Positions 35,924 through 43,748 of a stretch of 64,000 bases of DNA are shown here, piece after piece. Numbering within the stretch: the stretch's first letter is position 1; every line of letters starts with the position of its first letter. The translations under genes were made by a program, and so were the position numbers. Origin of the DNA: Bradyrhizobium erythrophlei (GTDB lineage: Bacteria > Pseudomonadota > Alphaproteobacteria > Rhizobiales > Xanthobacteraceae); contig NZ_LT670849.1 of the NCBI RefSeq assembly GCF_900142985.1, positions 2,852,001-2,916,000 of the forward strand, in the 5' to 3' direction. Under the pieces are notes generated by a model. It had not been told where the DNA came from and ran no database searches. It worked only from the letters and a program-made list of their open reading frames with translations.

Positions 35924-36764
35924 CGTCCGAGGTGATCAGTAGCGCACTTGCATTGTAAAGCTCAAGCAAACCGGCTGCGTCCGTGCCGGAAATCGCGACG
36001 ATTTTGGTCAAGGCGTCGGCAATCATGCAGGATGGAGCCCGGACGGTCACACCGTCGATCGCATTTGCCGGAGCTTGACCGTCGGGACCGATGATCGCCG
36101 ATCCTGACGTTTCTACGGACCGGAAGGGATCGAACCGGCGCGCGGTAGATGCCAGCGCTTCGTTGGCGAATTCGACACGGCAGACCACGCGGCCGGGATC
36201 GCGGGGATAGCGAACATGAGCCGATTGCACCTGCGCTCCAAAAGCGGCGAGATCACCGCCGGCATTCACGAGACCCCAGGCCAGCGAACCCGATTCGCGA
36301 AGCGCCTCCAGCGCGCGATCGACGGCAAAACCCTTCGCGATTCCACCAAGGTCAATTCTCGCCTGGCGATGCCGAAAGCGGACCATCTGCCCATTGCGCA
36401 GCTCGATCGCGTCCGGCGTGCGCGCCTGCGCATCGATCGGCGCATCGGCGTCGAGCTTCGGCAAGACTCCCATGGACTGAAGGGCCGGCGCGACAGCGAC
36501 GTCAAACACACCGTTCGACCGGTGATGAAGCTCCACGCTTGTCTCAAGCACGCGGAAGGTCCATGCGTGAACCTTGACCGGGCGATCGAAGGCTTCGCGG
36601 TTGAGACGGCTGACGTCGCTTTCGGAATCGTGAAAGCTCATCAGCCGGTGAACGACCGCGACCGCCTCGAACGCCGCATCAACCGCGCGATTGACCTCTG
36701 CCCGATCGGGCCCACTCGCCTCGATCTCCACGAAAGTCCCGAGCAAGGGTCTGGCGCGGCGCAT
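35871..36764 (-). CDS. apbE: FAD:protein FMN transferase
   Basis: 297 residues from the ATG at 36764, one base after the stop of the FMN-binding gene; an ATG at 36785 overlapping that gene is possible. ApbE uses FAD and Mg2+ to join FMN to a Thr of periplasmic target proteins. Motifs: RRARPLLGTFVEIEA at the start, HRLMSFHDSESDVSRLN, IDLGGIAKGFAVDRA (FAD/metal site), GLVNAGGDLAAFG, and a C-terminal metal Asp region (CMIADALTKIVAI). The target is evidently the gene before it. No signal peptide is seen, so either it acts in the cytoplasm before export or the start is misjudged. Confidence 0.92.
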   Translation of the reverse strand: MRRARPLLGTFVEIEASGPDRAEVNRAVDAAFEAVAVVHRLMSFHDSESDVSRLNREAFDRPVKVHAWTFRVLETSVELHHRSNGVFDVAVAPALQSMGVLPKLDADAPIDAQARTPDAIELRNGQMVRFRHRQARIDLGGIAKGFAVDRALEALRESGSLAWGLVNAGGDLAAFGAQVQSAHVRYPRDPGRVVCRVEFANEALASTARRFDPFRSVETSGSAIIGPDGQAPANAIDGVTVRAPSCMIADALTKIVAISGTDAAGLLELYNASALLITSDGEVQISSDWQNAVHLAA

Positions 36765-36765
36765 T

Positions 36766-37239
36766 CTATTTAAGCCGGCTGCCATACGTCGCCAGTATGC
36801 GTTTCACGCCCTCGGTGACATGCGTCGAGGACAGCGTCGCGCCCGCAATATTCCTGATATCGCCATTGATCTTGAGCGGGTTGGCGTTCGTCTTTCCGAC
36901 AAATTGAGCGAGCCAGCTGGGGCTTCTGATCTCGCCGCCGTACGATTCGCGATATTGCAGGATCTCAACGCCGTGCACCGCCCCTGCGGGCGTCAGTGCG
37001 ACGGCGTAGTCGATATAAAGGTGCTTGCCGACGACCCGGTCGAAAATGAAAAAGCCCGCGACACGTCCGCCCGCTTCGGCCTTCCAGATCCTTCCCGACT
37101 GAACTTCGGTGAACTGGGTGGCCGACGGAAACGCCTGCTTCTGCGCTTCCTCGATCGAAAGGTATTGCATCGCATAGGCAGGCGATGCGACCGACGCTAC
37201 CGCAGCCGCCGGCAGCACATATCGAATCCATTCCGTCAT
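36766..37239 (-). CDS. Periplasmic FMN-binding domain protein (ApbE substrate)
   Basis: 157 residues with a Sec signal peptide ending AYA (residue 23). The FMN_bind domain covers about 60-150: GFFIFDRVVGKHLYIDYAVALTP and DIRNIAGATLSST, in which Thr135 is the expected site of covalent FMN. The residue before GAT is Ala where the usual motif has Ser or Thr. The protein is of the single-domain kind found as soluble or membrane-near electron carriers. Order porin - this gene - apbE - four-helix protein, with gaps of 85 and 1 bases, gives a complete flavinylated electron-transfer unit. Its acceptor is not shown; iron is inferred from feoAB next door and the ICE-like operator. Confidence 0.85.
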   Translation of the reverse strand: MTEWIRYVLPAAAVASVASPAYAMQYLSIEEAQKQAFPSATQFTEVQSGRIWKAEAGGRVAGFFIFDRVVGKHLYIDYAVALTPAGAVHGVEILQYRESYGGEIRSPSWLAQFVGKTNANPLKINGDIRNIAGATLSSTHVTEGVKRILATYGSRLK

Positions 37240-37324
37240 GATTCACCCGTTCCCATCATTTCCGTTTGGCAGCCGCGCGGCCTCTCCGACAGCACGGCTT
37301 TCACAAGCGTATTCCTCGCGGGGC

Positions 37325-38962
37325 TCAAAAGAAGAAGCCCACGCCACCGAGGTACGAATCCGAGAGCGCACCGACGAGACTCTTGTCGATCACCCTTTGA
37401 TACTCGGCCTTCAGCACGATTTTTGGCGACGGGAAGACCGCAACGCCTGCGGTATGGAATTGGCGCTGGCCGGCGCCCGTCGGCGAGTTGATATCCGTTC
37501 CGGCAAACCCGCCTGTCTGGAGATTTTCGTAAGTGTAGTTATAGAACGGAACCGCTTCCCACTCGCTCCGCAGGATGGTGCCGAGCGGGATGTGATAGGC
37601 GATCTCGCCCGAATAGCCGAACATCGCTTTTCCAACATTGTTGGTTGGATCGCTGTCGTTGTTGGCCCGCAGGTTTGCAGGATTGCCGAATTCGACGCGG
37701 ACGTATTCGCCGCGCAATTCGAGGCCGGTATTGGGTACACGATAGCGGAATTCGGCATCGAACATGGCAAGGCTGGACTTGCCCAGGAAGTTGCCAAGAT
37801 CGTCATGGGCGCCACGTGGTGTCGTATTGGGCGAGTAATAGGCGCTGATGCTGCCTCCGAACCCCGGAAGGAATGTTGGGGTGACGTCGAGCCGGCCGGA
37901 CACCGCGAGCGTATTGGAGAGTTGGTCAAAACCGCCGAGTGGCGGGTTTGAGAATGCGAGCGCGTTGGCCCCGTCGATGCCGGGGAAATACGGCGTACCG
38001 GGCAGCGGCACTGTCTTGGCGTCCGTGCGATTGGCAAACGAATCGCCAAAGTCCTCGTTGGTGGCGCTGAGCATGATCTGGTACCTCAAATCCTCGCTGA
38101 TCGTGCCGTACACGCTGGTGCCGGGCACCTTCCAGGTCGACGGGATGATGCTGTTGTAGAGCTCGGGCCGGTTGACGCTGTAGAACTGCGTCGGTTCATG
38201 ATGCTGGTTGATATATCCGATCGGCACCAGATCGATGCCCGGCGCGCGCCAGTTGAACTGATCGATGATCTTGAAATCAATCCAAAGCTGCTCGATCTCG
38301 GCGGTGCCATGCAGCTTGTCGTCGTTGTCGAAGCCTGAGCCGGCATGCTCGAATTCGATTTCGGCATTGAAGATAATGTTGTCGGTGATCGCATAGGTCG
38401 GCAACAGCACCATGCGCGCGGTATCGAAGCCACTCTGCCACTGACCATTGGCGGCAGGATTTTGCATCGACCCGAATTTGACTTCGCCGTAAGCCCCGAT
38501 GCTCAGGCCAGCCACCGGCGACGGAGCGACGCCCAGGATCGGCAGGTCGGACGGCGGGGTGGAGAGGTCGAGCGTCTTGGGTTTGGACGACGGTTTGCCT
38601 TTCGGATCTTGCGGCAGCTCCGGTGCGGCGGCAACTTTGGCGCCTTTGTCGGTCTCGGGGGCTGGCGTTTTTTTCTGCGCCTTTTCGGAGCCGGCAGTTC
38701 GCTTCTTGTCGGCAGGTGCAGCCTCTTGTCCGGCGGCATCGGCAACCCGCTTTTGCCTAAGCTCGGCTTCGAGCGACTGGATACGCTTCTCCATCGCCTC
38801 CATTTTCTTCAGTACGGCATCACTGGCCTCACCCTCCGCTGACCAAGCGCTGCCGGAGCCAAGGAGAGAGATCGCGGTTGCTGCAAGCAGCATTCCCCGC
38901 CTCGAGCGACCAAACCAGGAAGAGAACGATGAAGAGAAGTGCAGAGAATGACACCGCGACAT
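37325..38962 (-). CDS. Outer-membrane porin with N-terminal coiled coil
   Basis: 545 residues; ATG at 38962 with GGGGG upstream (an ATG at 38893 would also leave a signal peptide). Signal region about 24-41 (MLLAATAISLLGSG). Residues 48-75 form a coiled coil (LKKMEAMEKRIQSLEAELRQ), followed by a Lys/Ala/Pro linker and from about 150 a barrel of alternating strands (LSIGAYGEVKFGS, FNAEIEFEHAGSG, VSGRLDVTP, FDAEFRYRVPNTGLELRGEYVRVEF) ending in Phe, as outer-membrane barrels do. The plan resembles LbtU-type siderophore porins, a TonB-independent route, but I cannot confirm that. It heads the FMN_bind/apbE operon behind an ICE-like site. Confidence 0.8.
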   Translation of the reverse strand: MSRCHSLHFSSSFSSWFGRSRRGMLLAATAISLLGSGSAWSAEGEASDAVLKKMEAMEKRIQSLEAELRQKRVADAAGQEAAPADKKRTAGSEKAQKKTPAPETDKGAKVAAAPELPQDPKGKPSSKPKTLDLSTPPSDLPILGVAPSPVAGLSIGAYGEVKFGSMQNPAANGQWQSGFDTARMVLLPTYAITDNIIFNAEIEFEHAGSGFDNDDKLHGTAEIEQLWIDFKIIDQFNWRAPGIDLVPIGYINQHHEPTQFYSVNRPELYNSIIPSTWKVPGTSVYGTISEDLRYQIMLSATNEDFGDSFANRTDAKTVPLPGTPYFPGIDGANALAFSNPPLGGFDQLSNTLAVSGRLDVTPTFLPGFGGSISAYYSPNTTPRGAHDDLGNFLGKSSLAMFDAEFRYRVPNTGLELRGEYVRVEFGNPANLRANNDSDPTNNVGKAMFGYSGEIAYHIPLGTILRSEWEAVPFYNYTYENLQTGGFAGTDINSPTGAGQRQFHTAGVAVFPSPKIVLKAEYQRVIDKSLVGALSDSYLGGVGFFF

Positions 38963-39081
38963 GAAGCCCCCAATCCGCGGAGATCAGGAACTCCGCGATT
39001 TCGTGGGGCCTTAGTAATCATTGCAACCTATTTCTGGGATTCGAAAATGGAACAGCGCAGCTGGAATCGCTCTACTTTAGA

Positions 39082-39098
39082 ATTAGAACAAAACTAAA
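39082..39098 (-). promoter_or_regulatory. ICE-like (Irr-box-like) operator before the porin operon
   Basis: ATTAGAACAAAACTAAA matches 11 of 14 fixed positions of TTTAGAA-N3-TTCTAAA. The core is identical over 17 bases to the site at 2407-2423. A further TTTAGAA half-site lies directly beside it (39077-39083). It is 120 bases before the porin start and 70 bases past the feoB stop, so it most likely controls the porin operon separately from feoAB. Confidence 0.55.
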
Positions 39099-39167
39099 TC
39101 TCCGGAAGGCCTCAAGATGACCGTTTGACGACGAAACTCGACCTCATCGGCGCGCCACTTGATTGCG

Positions 39168-41039
39168 CTAGCCGGCGCCGAAGGCGACCGCGACGTTGTA
39201 GGTGACGAGGCTCGCCGCATAGGCCAGCACGAACATATAGAGGAACGTCACCACCATCCATTTCGTGCCGCCGGTCTCGCGCCGGATTACTGCCAGCGTC
39301 GAGGCGCATTGCGGGGCGAAGATGTACCAGGCAAGCAGCGACAGCGCCGTCGCCAGGCTCCATTTGGTGGCCAGCACCTGCCCGATCTGATCCGCAGCCT
39401 CTTTGCCGCCCTCGATGGCGTAGACCGTGCCGAGCGCAGCGACCGCCACTTCGCGCGCGGCCATGCCAGGAATCAGCGCCACCACGATTTGCCAGTTGAA
39501 GCCAAGCGGCGCAAACAGCGGCGCCAGCGCATGTCCGATCATTGCGGCCAGGCTGTAGTTGATGGCGGGCCCTTCGGCGCCGGCGGGCGGCTGCGGAAAC
39601 GACGCCAGGAACCAGATCAGCACCATCATCGAGAAGATTGTGGTGCCGGCGCGCACCAAAAACATCTTCGCTCGCGTGTAGATGCCGATCGCGATGCTCT
39701 TCAGCCGCGGCAATTTATAGTCCGGCAACTCCAGCATGAACGGCGCGGGCGCATAGTCACGCAGCATGAAAAACTTGATCAGGAACGAGACGAGCAAGGC
39801 ACTGCCGATGCCGGCCGCATAGAGGCCGAACATCACGAGCCCCCTGAGGTTGATCCAGCCCCAGACCTGCTGGTCCGGAATGAACGCCGAGATAATCAGG
39901 GTGTAGACCGGGATTCGCGCCGAACAGGTCATCAGCGGCGCGATCAGGATCGTGGTCAGCCGGTCGCGACGGTTGTCGATGACACGCGTCGCCATGATGC
40001 CGGGAATCGCGCAGGCAAAGCTCGATAGCAGGGGAATGAAGGCGCGGCCGTGCAGGCCCGCACCACCCATGATGCGGTCCATCAGAAACGCCGCACGCGC
40101 CATGTAGCCAAAGTCTTCGAGCAGCAGGATGAACAGGAATATGATGATGATCTGCGGCAGGAACACGATGACGCTGCCGACGCCGGAGATCGCGCCGTTT
40201 TGCAGGAAACTCTGCAACAGCCCTGCCGGCAGCGTATCGTGCACCAGCTGGCCGAGCGCGGAAAAACCGTCCGACAGAAGCTCCATCAGCGGCTGCGCCC
40301 AGGCGAACACCGCCTGGAACATCACGAACAGCACGAGGCCAAGGATGAGAAGTCCAGCGACCGGGTGCAGCACCACGGCGTCGATCCGGCCCGACCAGGT
40401 GTCGGGTCTGGCTGGAAGACTGACGGTCTCGCCGATAATCCGGTCGGCCTCGCGCTGGGTGGCGCGCAAATCAGCGACCGAAAGCGGCTTCCAGAGATTT
40501 TCGCGGACCGCCGTCTCCGACTGCGCCGCGATTTCATCGGTCTTGCGCAATAGCTCGGCGATGCCGCTTTTGCGTACCGCAATCGACGTCACTACCGGAA
40601 CGCCCAACATTTCCGACATGCGCGCGGCATCGACGGTGACGCCGCGCCGCGTCGCGATATCGAACATGTTCAGCACCAGCATCAACGGCCGGCCGGTCCG
40701 CTTCAGTTCGAGCAGAAGACGGATGGTCAGCCGCAGGTTGGTGGAATCCGCCACGCACAGGACGAGATCCGGGGGCTTTTCGCCGGCGGCGCGGCCCAGC
40801 ACGAAATCCCGGGTGATTTCCTCATCGGGGCTGCGGCCGCGCAACGAATAGGTGCCGGGCAAATCGACGATCGAGGCCTGCCGCCCCAGCGGGGTGACGA
40901 AGAAGCCTTCCTTGCGCTCGACGGTGACGCCGGGATAATTCGCGACCTTTTGGCGGCTGCCCGTCAGCGCGTTGAACAGCGACGTCTTGCCGCTGTTGGG
41001 CGTCCCCACCAAAGCGAGATGCATTAACGGAGCTTCCAT
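39168..41039 (-). CDS. feoB: Ferrous iron transporter FeoB
   Basis: 623 residues from the ATG at 41039 (a GTG at 41057 is an alternative). The N-terminal GTPase domain shows G1 GTPNSGKTS, the G2 Thr in YPGVTVERKEG, G3 DLPGTYSL and G4 NMFD. The membrane part has the two Gate motifs in core helices, including GFFIPLLSSFACAIPGI-like LLSSFACAIPG and MTCSARIPVY with its conserved Cys, which line the Fe(II) path. Length is near the short end for FeoB. feoA precedes it by 21 bases, and no feoC is present. It imports Fe(II) across the inner membrane. Confidence 0.95.
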   Translation of the reverse strand: MEAPLMHLALVGTPNSGKTSLFNALTGSRQKVANYPGVTVERKEGFFVTPLGRQASIVDLPGTYSLRGRSPDEEITRDFVLGRAAGEKPPDLVLCVADSTNLRLTIRLLLELKRTGRPLMLVLNMFDIATRRGVTVDAARMSEMLGVPVVTSIAVRKSGIAELLRKTDEIAAQSETAVRENLWKPLSVADLRATQREADRIIGETVSLPARPDTWSGRIDAVVLHPVAGLLILGLVLFVMFQAVFAWAQPLMELLSDGFSALGQLVHDTLPAGLLQSFLQNGAISGVGSVIVFLPQIIIIFLFILLLEDFGYMARAAFLMDRIMGGAGLHGRAFIPLLSSFACAIPGIMATRVIDNRRDRLTTILIAPLMTCSARIPVYTLIISAFIPDQQVWGWINLRGLVMFGLYAAGIGSALLVSFLIKFFMLRDYAPAPFMLELPDYKLPRLKSIAIGIYTRAKMFLVRAGTTIFSMMVLIWFLASFPQPPAGAEGPAINYSLAAMIGHALAPLFAPLGFNWQIVVALIPGMAAREVAVAALGTVYAIEGGKEAADQIGQVLATKWSLATALSLLAWYIFAPQCASTLAVIRRETGGTKWMVVTFLYMFVLAYAASLVTYNVAVAFGAG

Positions 41040-41060
41040 GACGCCGCACCAGTCCACCGG

Positions 41061-41342
41061 TCAGACGACTACGACGGCCATCGCCTCGCGTCGGCGCACC
41101 GCGACCGTCACGTTCTCGACGCGAACGGCAATCGGATCACGCCCGATAATGCCCTCGTGGAGCACCTCGACCCTGGCTCCCTCGACGAAGCCGAGCTCGA
41201 TGAGACGGCTTTCCAGTTCGATCGCGGGAAGCGAGGAGTTCACCTCAGTGGCATCAAGATGCTGGATCACACCGGAATAGCCGCGCTTGGCGAGGCCAAG
41301 CCGCATCTCGGGTGGCGTACTGCTTTGATCGATGGCGGTCAT
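41061..41342 (-). CDS. feoA: Ferrous iron transport protein FeoA
   Basis: 93 residues from the ATG at 41342 (a TTG at 41357 is possible). SH3-like FeoA domain: RLIELGFVEGARVEVLHEG and DPIAVRVENVTVAVRRREA are the family strands. The N-terminal 25 residues add a leader with AKRGYSG. FeoA binds FeoB in the cytoplasm and is needed for its activity. It is the first gene of feoAB, with an ICE-like site 60 bases upstream. Confidence 0.92.
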   Translation of the reverse strand: MTAIDQSSTPPEMRLGLAKRGYSGVIQHLDATEVNSSLPAIELESRLIELGFVEGARVEVLHEGIIGRDPIAVRVENVTVAVRRREAMAVVVV

Positions 41343-41401
41343 GGTCTGTATTTTCAACCGCTGACGCCGAGGTCAAGCTTGGCGAGCTAAAACGCATTGA
41401 T

Positions 41402-41418
41402 CTTAGAGCGATTTTAAA
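41402..41418 (-). promoter_or_regulatory. ICE-like operator before feoAB
   Basis: On the minus strand the sequence is TTTAAAATCGCTCTAAG, matching 11 of 14 fixed positions of TTTAGAA-N3-TTCTAAA. It is centred about 68 bases before the feoA ATG, a usual distance for an operator over the promoter. Control by Irr (or another Fur-family protein) is inferred. Confidence 0.5.
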
Positions 41419-41512
41419 CTGAGGCGGGCGTCCGCAACGCAAAACGCTGTCAAAACCGCTTCGTCGAGCGGGACGAAACGATCGAGCACGGGCATCACGG
41501 CCCGGTGAACAA

Positions 41513-41584
41513 CTAGTGTGGCAACTCTGACGTTCCTTTCAGCGCCGCCGCGACAGGATGCGAATATCAAATCCACTCTACTAA
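41513..41584. repeat. CTAG-ended repeat, copy C
   Basis: It begins CTAGTGTGGCAACTCTGACG and ends GCGAATATCAAATCCACTCT. The right arm is of the type seen in copy A (GCGAATGTCAAATCC). It contains the stop codon of the convergently oriented membrane gene (41581-41583), as copy A does for DUF2239. Confidence 0.7.
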
Positions 41585-41931
41585 TAGCCGATCGCCGCCA
41601 TCACGATGACCGCGCCAAGCGCGGCCCAGCCGAAATGGCGGCCGCGAAAGACCCAGAAATTGCCGATCACCCCGAAGGCGTACATCGCGCAGATCGTGAC
41701 GACGATCCAGTGCCGGGCAGAGACCGAGGCAATCGAGGGCGCCGCCAGCAGAAGAATGCCGCCGCAGATCCATCCAACGGTGCCGATCTGCCAGCAAATC
41801 CGGATCAGGGTGCGAAGCCGCGGCGGTTCGATGGTGGCCCTCGAAAACACCCTGGTTTCGCCGAGAACGCCGTGGAGCACGGCCACCACGATCGCGGCAA
41901 TTCCCGCCGCCGAGAGGAACATGTCACGCAT
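41581..41931 (-). CDS. Small four-helix membrane protein divergent from TetR gene
   Basis: 116 residues from the ATG at 41931, which has GGAGAGG upstream. Four hydrophobic helices at about 5-20, 43-63, 71-88 and 95-114. No charged catalytic motif is seen and I recognise no family. It is divergent from a TetR-type regulator, and a perfect palindrome lies between them, so it is probably the regulator's target. Its stop codon lies inside a dispersed repeat. Confidence 0.7.
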   Translation of the reverse strand: MRDMFLSAAGIAAIVVAVLHGVLGETRVFSRATIEPPRLRTLIRICWQIGTVGWICGGILLLAAPSIASVSARHWIVVTICAMYAFGVIGNFWVFRGRHFGWAALGAVIVMAAIGY

Positions 41932-41951
41932 CCGGCCTCTCCATAACCAAT

Positions 41952-41973
41952 CTCCATACACTTGTGTATGGAG
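41952..41973. promoter_or_regulatory. Palindromic TetR-type operator
   Basis: CTCCATACAC-TT-GTGTATGGAG has perfect 10-base arms. A second, partial site ATACAGTGGTGTAT is at 42002-42015, about 50 bases on. Both lie between the divergent starts at 41931 and 42040, so binding could repress both genes. Confidence 0.75.
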
Positions 41974-42039
41974 AGCTTGCGCCAGACCGCTGGCGTTGTC
42001 AATACAGTGGTGTATGGTGGGCCGTCACGGGAACGGCAC

Positions 42040-42576
42040 ATGGCAGATCAGCTCTCCGCCAGCGACTGGTTGGATCAGGGCATCAGGACGCTCGCCCAGG
42101 ACGGCTTTACGGCGCTGAAAGCCGAGCCGCTGGCCAAGGCCATGGGCGTGTCACGCGGCAGCTTTTACTGGCACTTCGCCGATGTCGAAGCGTTCCATGC
42201 GGAAATTCTCAAATATTGGCGCGAGATCGCTGCTGAGCGAATTATCGACGATGTCGAAGCCGCCGCTGGAAAGCACAATGCGCTGGAATTTCTGCTGCAC
42301 CGAGTATTCGGCGAGAGGCTGGCGCTGGAAAACGCAGTTCGTCGCTGGGCGGTGGTCGATCCGGCGGCAAGGGCCGCCGTGCGGGCGATCGACAAGCGCC
42401 GGCTGGCCTATGTCGAGCGTCTGTTGCTCGACACCGGGATTTCGCGGGACACCGCCCGCGCACGGGCGCAAATTCTCTATTGGGCCTATCTCGGCTTTGC
42501 GCTTTCGGACCGGCCTTTGCCTCAAGCCCGGCAACAGGCGGTGGTAGCCGAAATGCTCCGCCTCGCATCGCCGTAA
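42040..42576 (+). CDS. TetR/AcrR-family transcriptional regulator
   Basis: 178 residues from the ATG at 42040 with GGGAAC upstream; the longer frame would cover the operators. The N-terminal helix-turn-helix is DQGIRTLAQDGFTALKAEPLAKAMGVSRGSFYWHFADVEAF read in the usual TetR order, with the recognition helix VSRGSFYWHF at about residue 38. The ligand domain is all helical (ALEFLLHRVFGERLALENAVRRW). Ligand unknown. It probably represses itself and the divergent membrane gene through the palindrome at 41952-41973. Confidence 0.9.
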   Translation: MADQLSASDWLDQGIRTLAQDGFTALKAEPLAKAMGVSRGSFYWHFADVEAFHAEILKYWREIAAERIIDDVEAAAGKHNALEFLLHRVFGERLALENAVRRWAVVDPAARAAVRAIDKRRLAYVERLLLDTGISRDTARARAQILYWAYLGFALSDRPLPQARQQAVVAEMLRLASP

Positions 42577-42921
42577 GCCTGGTTGCCGAAGAAACCGCCG
42601 ACAACTTTTGCCCGGATGGTGACTGAAACGTAATCGCCGTCGCCGTCCGGTTCGCGCGTCATCGGACTGGGTGCGGGCTGATCGTCTTCACCGGATAACC
42701 CGCGCGGCGGAAACGGCTATTCCGGGCAAGCACTCGAGGCGCCACCGCCGCATTGTGGCGGACAATAACCTTGCGTTCACCATGCGGGACAAATCGGCCT
42801 GCGCCCGCGCGCAAAGGTTCCTCCTTTCAAGGTCGCTTATACCTTTACCCCTTAGTCATCGCTGAAGGTGAGGCTTTCCGGCCGAACCCAGTGGCCTTTT
42901 GCGTAACAGTAGATCCTGCGT
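42577..42921. other. Intergenic region before the Tad pilus genes
   Basis: 345 bases. The expected position of a prepilin gene (flp/pilA) and prepilin peptidase upstream of cpaB is empty; no small frame with a prepilin signature is present. An AT-richer part at about 42810-42860 may hold the cpaB promoter. No full CtrA site was seen here. Confidence 0.45.
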
Positions 42922-43716
42922 ATGAACATCGCCCGCATTGTCGTTCTGACTATCGCCCTCAGCGCCGGCGGCGTTGCCGCCTATCTCGCCAGCGGAATCG
43001 ACAGCAAGCCACCGGCTCCTGTCGAAGCCGTCGTCCAGATCAAGACCGTCGATATCCTGGTGGCGAAGTCCGACATCGGCCTTGGCCAGACGTTGACCGC
43101 CAACGACATGATCTGGGAGACTTGGCCGGCTGGGACCACGAGCAGTAACTTCATTCGCCGCAGCGATCGCCCGGACGCCACGAACCAGGTCGCTGGCTCG
43201 ATCGCGCGCGCTCCCTTTGTCGCCGGCGAGCCCATCCGCGAAGCCAAACTGGTGAAAGCCGACGGCTCCGGCTTCATGGCCGCGATCCTGTCGAGCGGAT
43301 ATCGCGCCGTATCGACGGAAATTTCCGCGGAGACCGGCGCCGGTGGATTCATTCTGCCCAACGACCGGGTCGACGTCATTCTCACGCGCCGCGAGAAGAA
43401 TCCAAACCCAACTCAGCCCGATCTCGTCGTTTCCCAAATCGCCCTGGCCAATATTCGCGTGCTCGCCATCGACCAGGCCCCGAAGGAAAAAGAGGGCACC
43501 AATAACGTCATCGGCCGGACGGTCACGCTTGAACTGAAGTCCGAGCAAACCACCGCTCTCGCCGCAGCACGACAGGCCGGAACGCTGTCGCTGGCGCTGC
43601 GCAGCATCGCCGACGCCAACCAGGTCTCGGTCAGCGCGAACGAAACAACTCAGCGTCCCGGCGTCAACGTGGTCCGCTACGGCGTCAACAACCCGCCCGC
43701 GCCCGTCTTGAAATGA
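42922..43716 (+). CDS. cpaB: Flp pilus assembly protein CpaB (RcpC)
   Basis: 264 residues. One N-terminal transmembrane helix (4-24), then a SAF domain at about 42-110 (VAKSDIGLGQTLTANDMIW, GEPIREAKLV) and the RcpC region (GYRAVSTEISAETGAGGFILPNDRVDVILTRR, IRVLAIDQAP, TVTLELKSEQTTALAAARQAGTLSLALR). It is a periplasmic component of the Tad secretion machine, believed to act near the secretin. First of four overlapping or closely spaced genes cpaBCDE. Confidence 0.93.
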   Translation: MNIARIVVLTIALSAGGVAAYLASGIDSKPPAPVEAVVQIKTVDILVAKSDIGLGQTLTANDMIWETWPAGTTSSNFIRRSDRPDATNQVAGSIARAPFVAGEPIREAKLVKADGSGFMAAILSSGYRAVSTEISAETGAGGFILPNDRVDVILTRREKNPNPTQPDLVVSQIALANIRVLAIDQAPKEKEGTNNVIGRTVTLELKSEQTTALAAARQAGTLSLALRSIADANQVSVSANETTQRPGVNVVRYGVNNPPAPVLK

Positions 43717-43748
43717 CGAGGATGCTCTTGATCAGAAGGAAGAAGAAC

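Noticed and set aside
39077..39093. TTTAGAATTAGAACAAA read as the ICE box itself
   Set aside because: Its right half matches the pattern at only 3 of 7 positions; the register five bases on fits better and is the one shared with 2407-2423.
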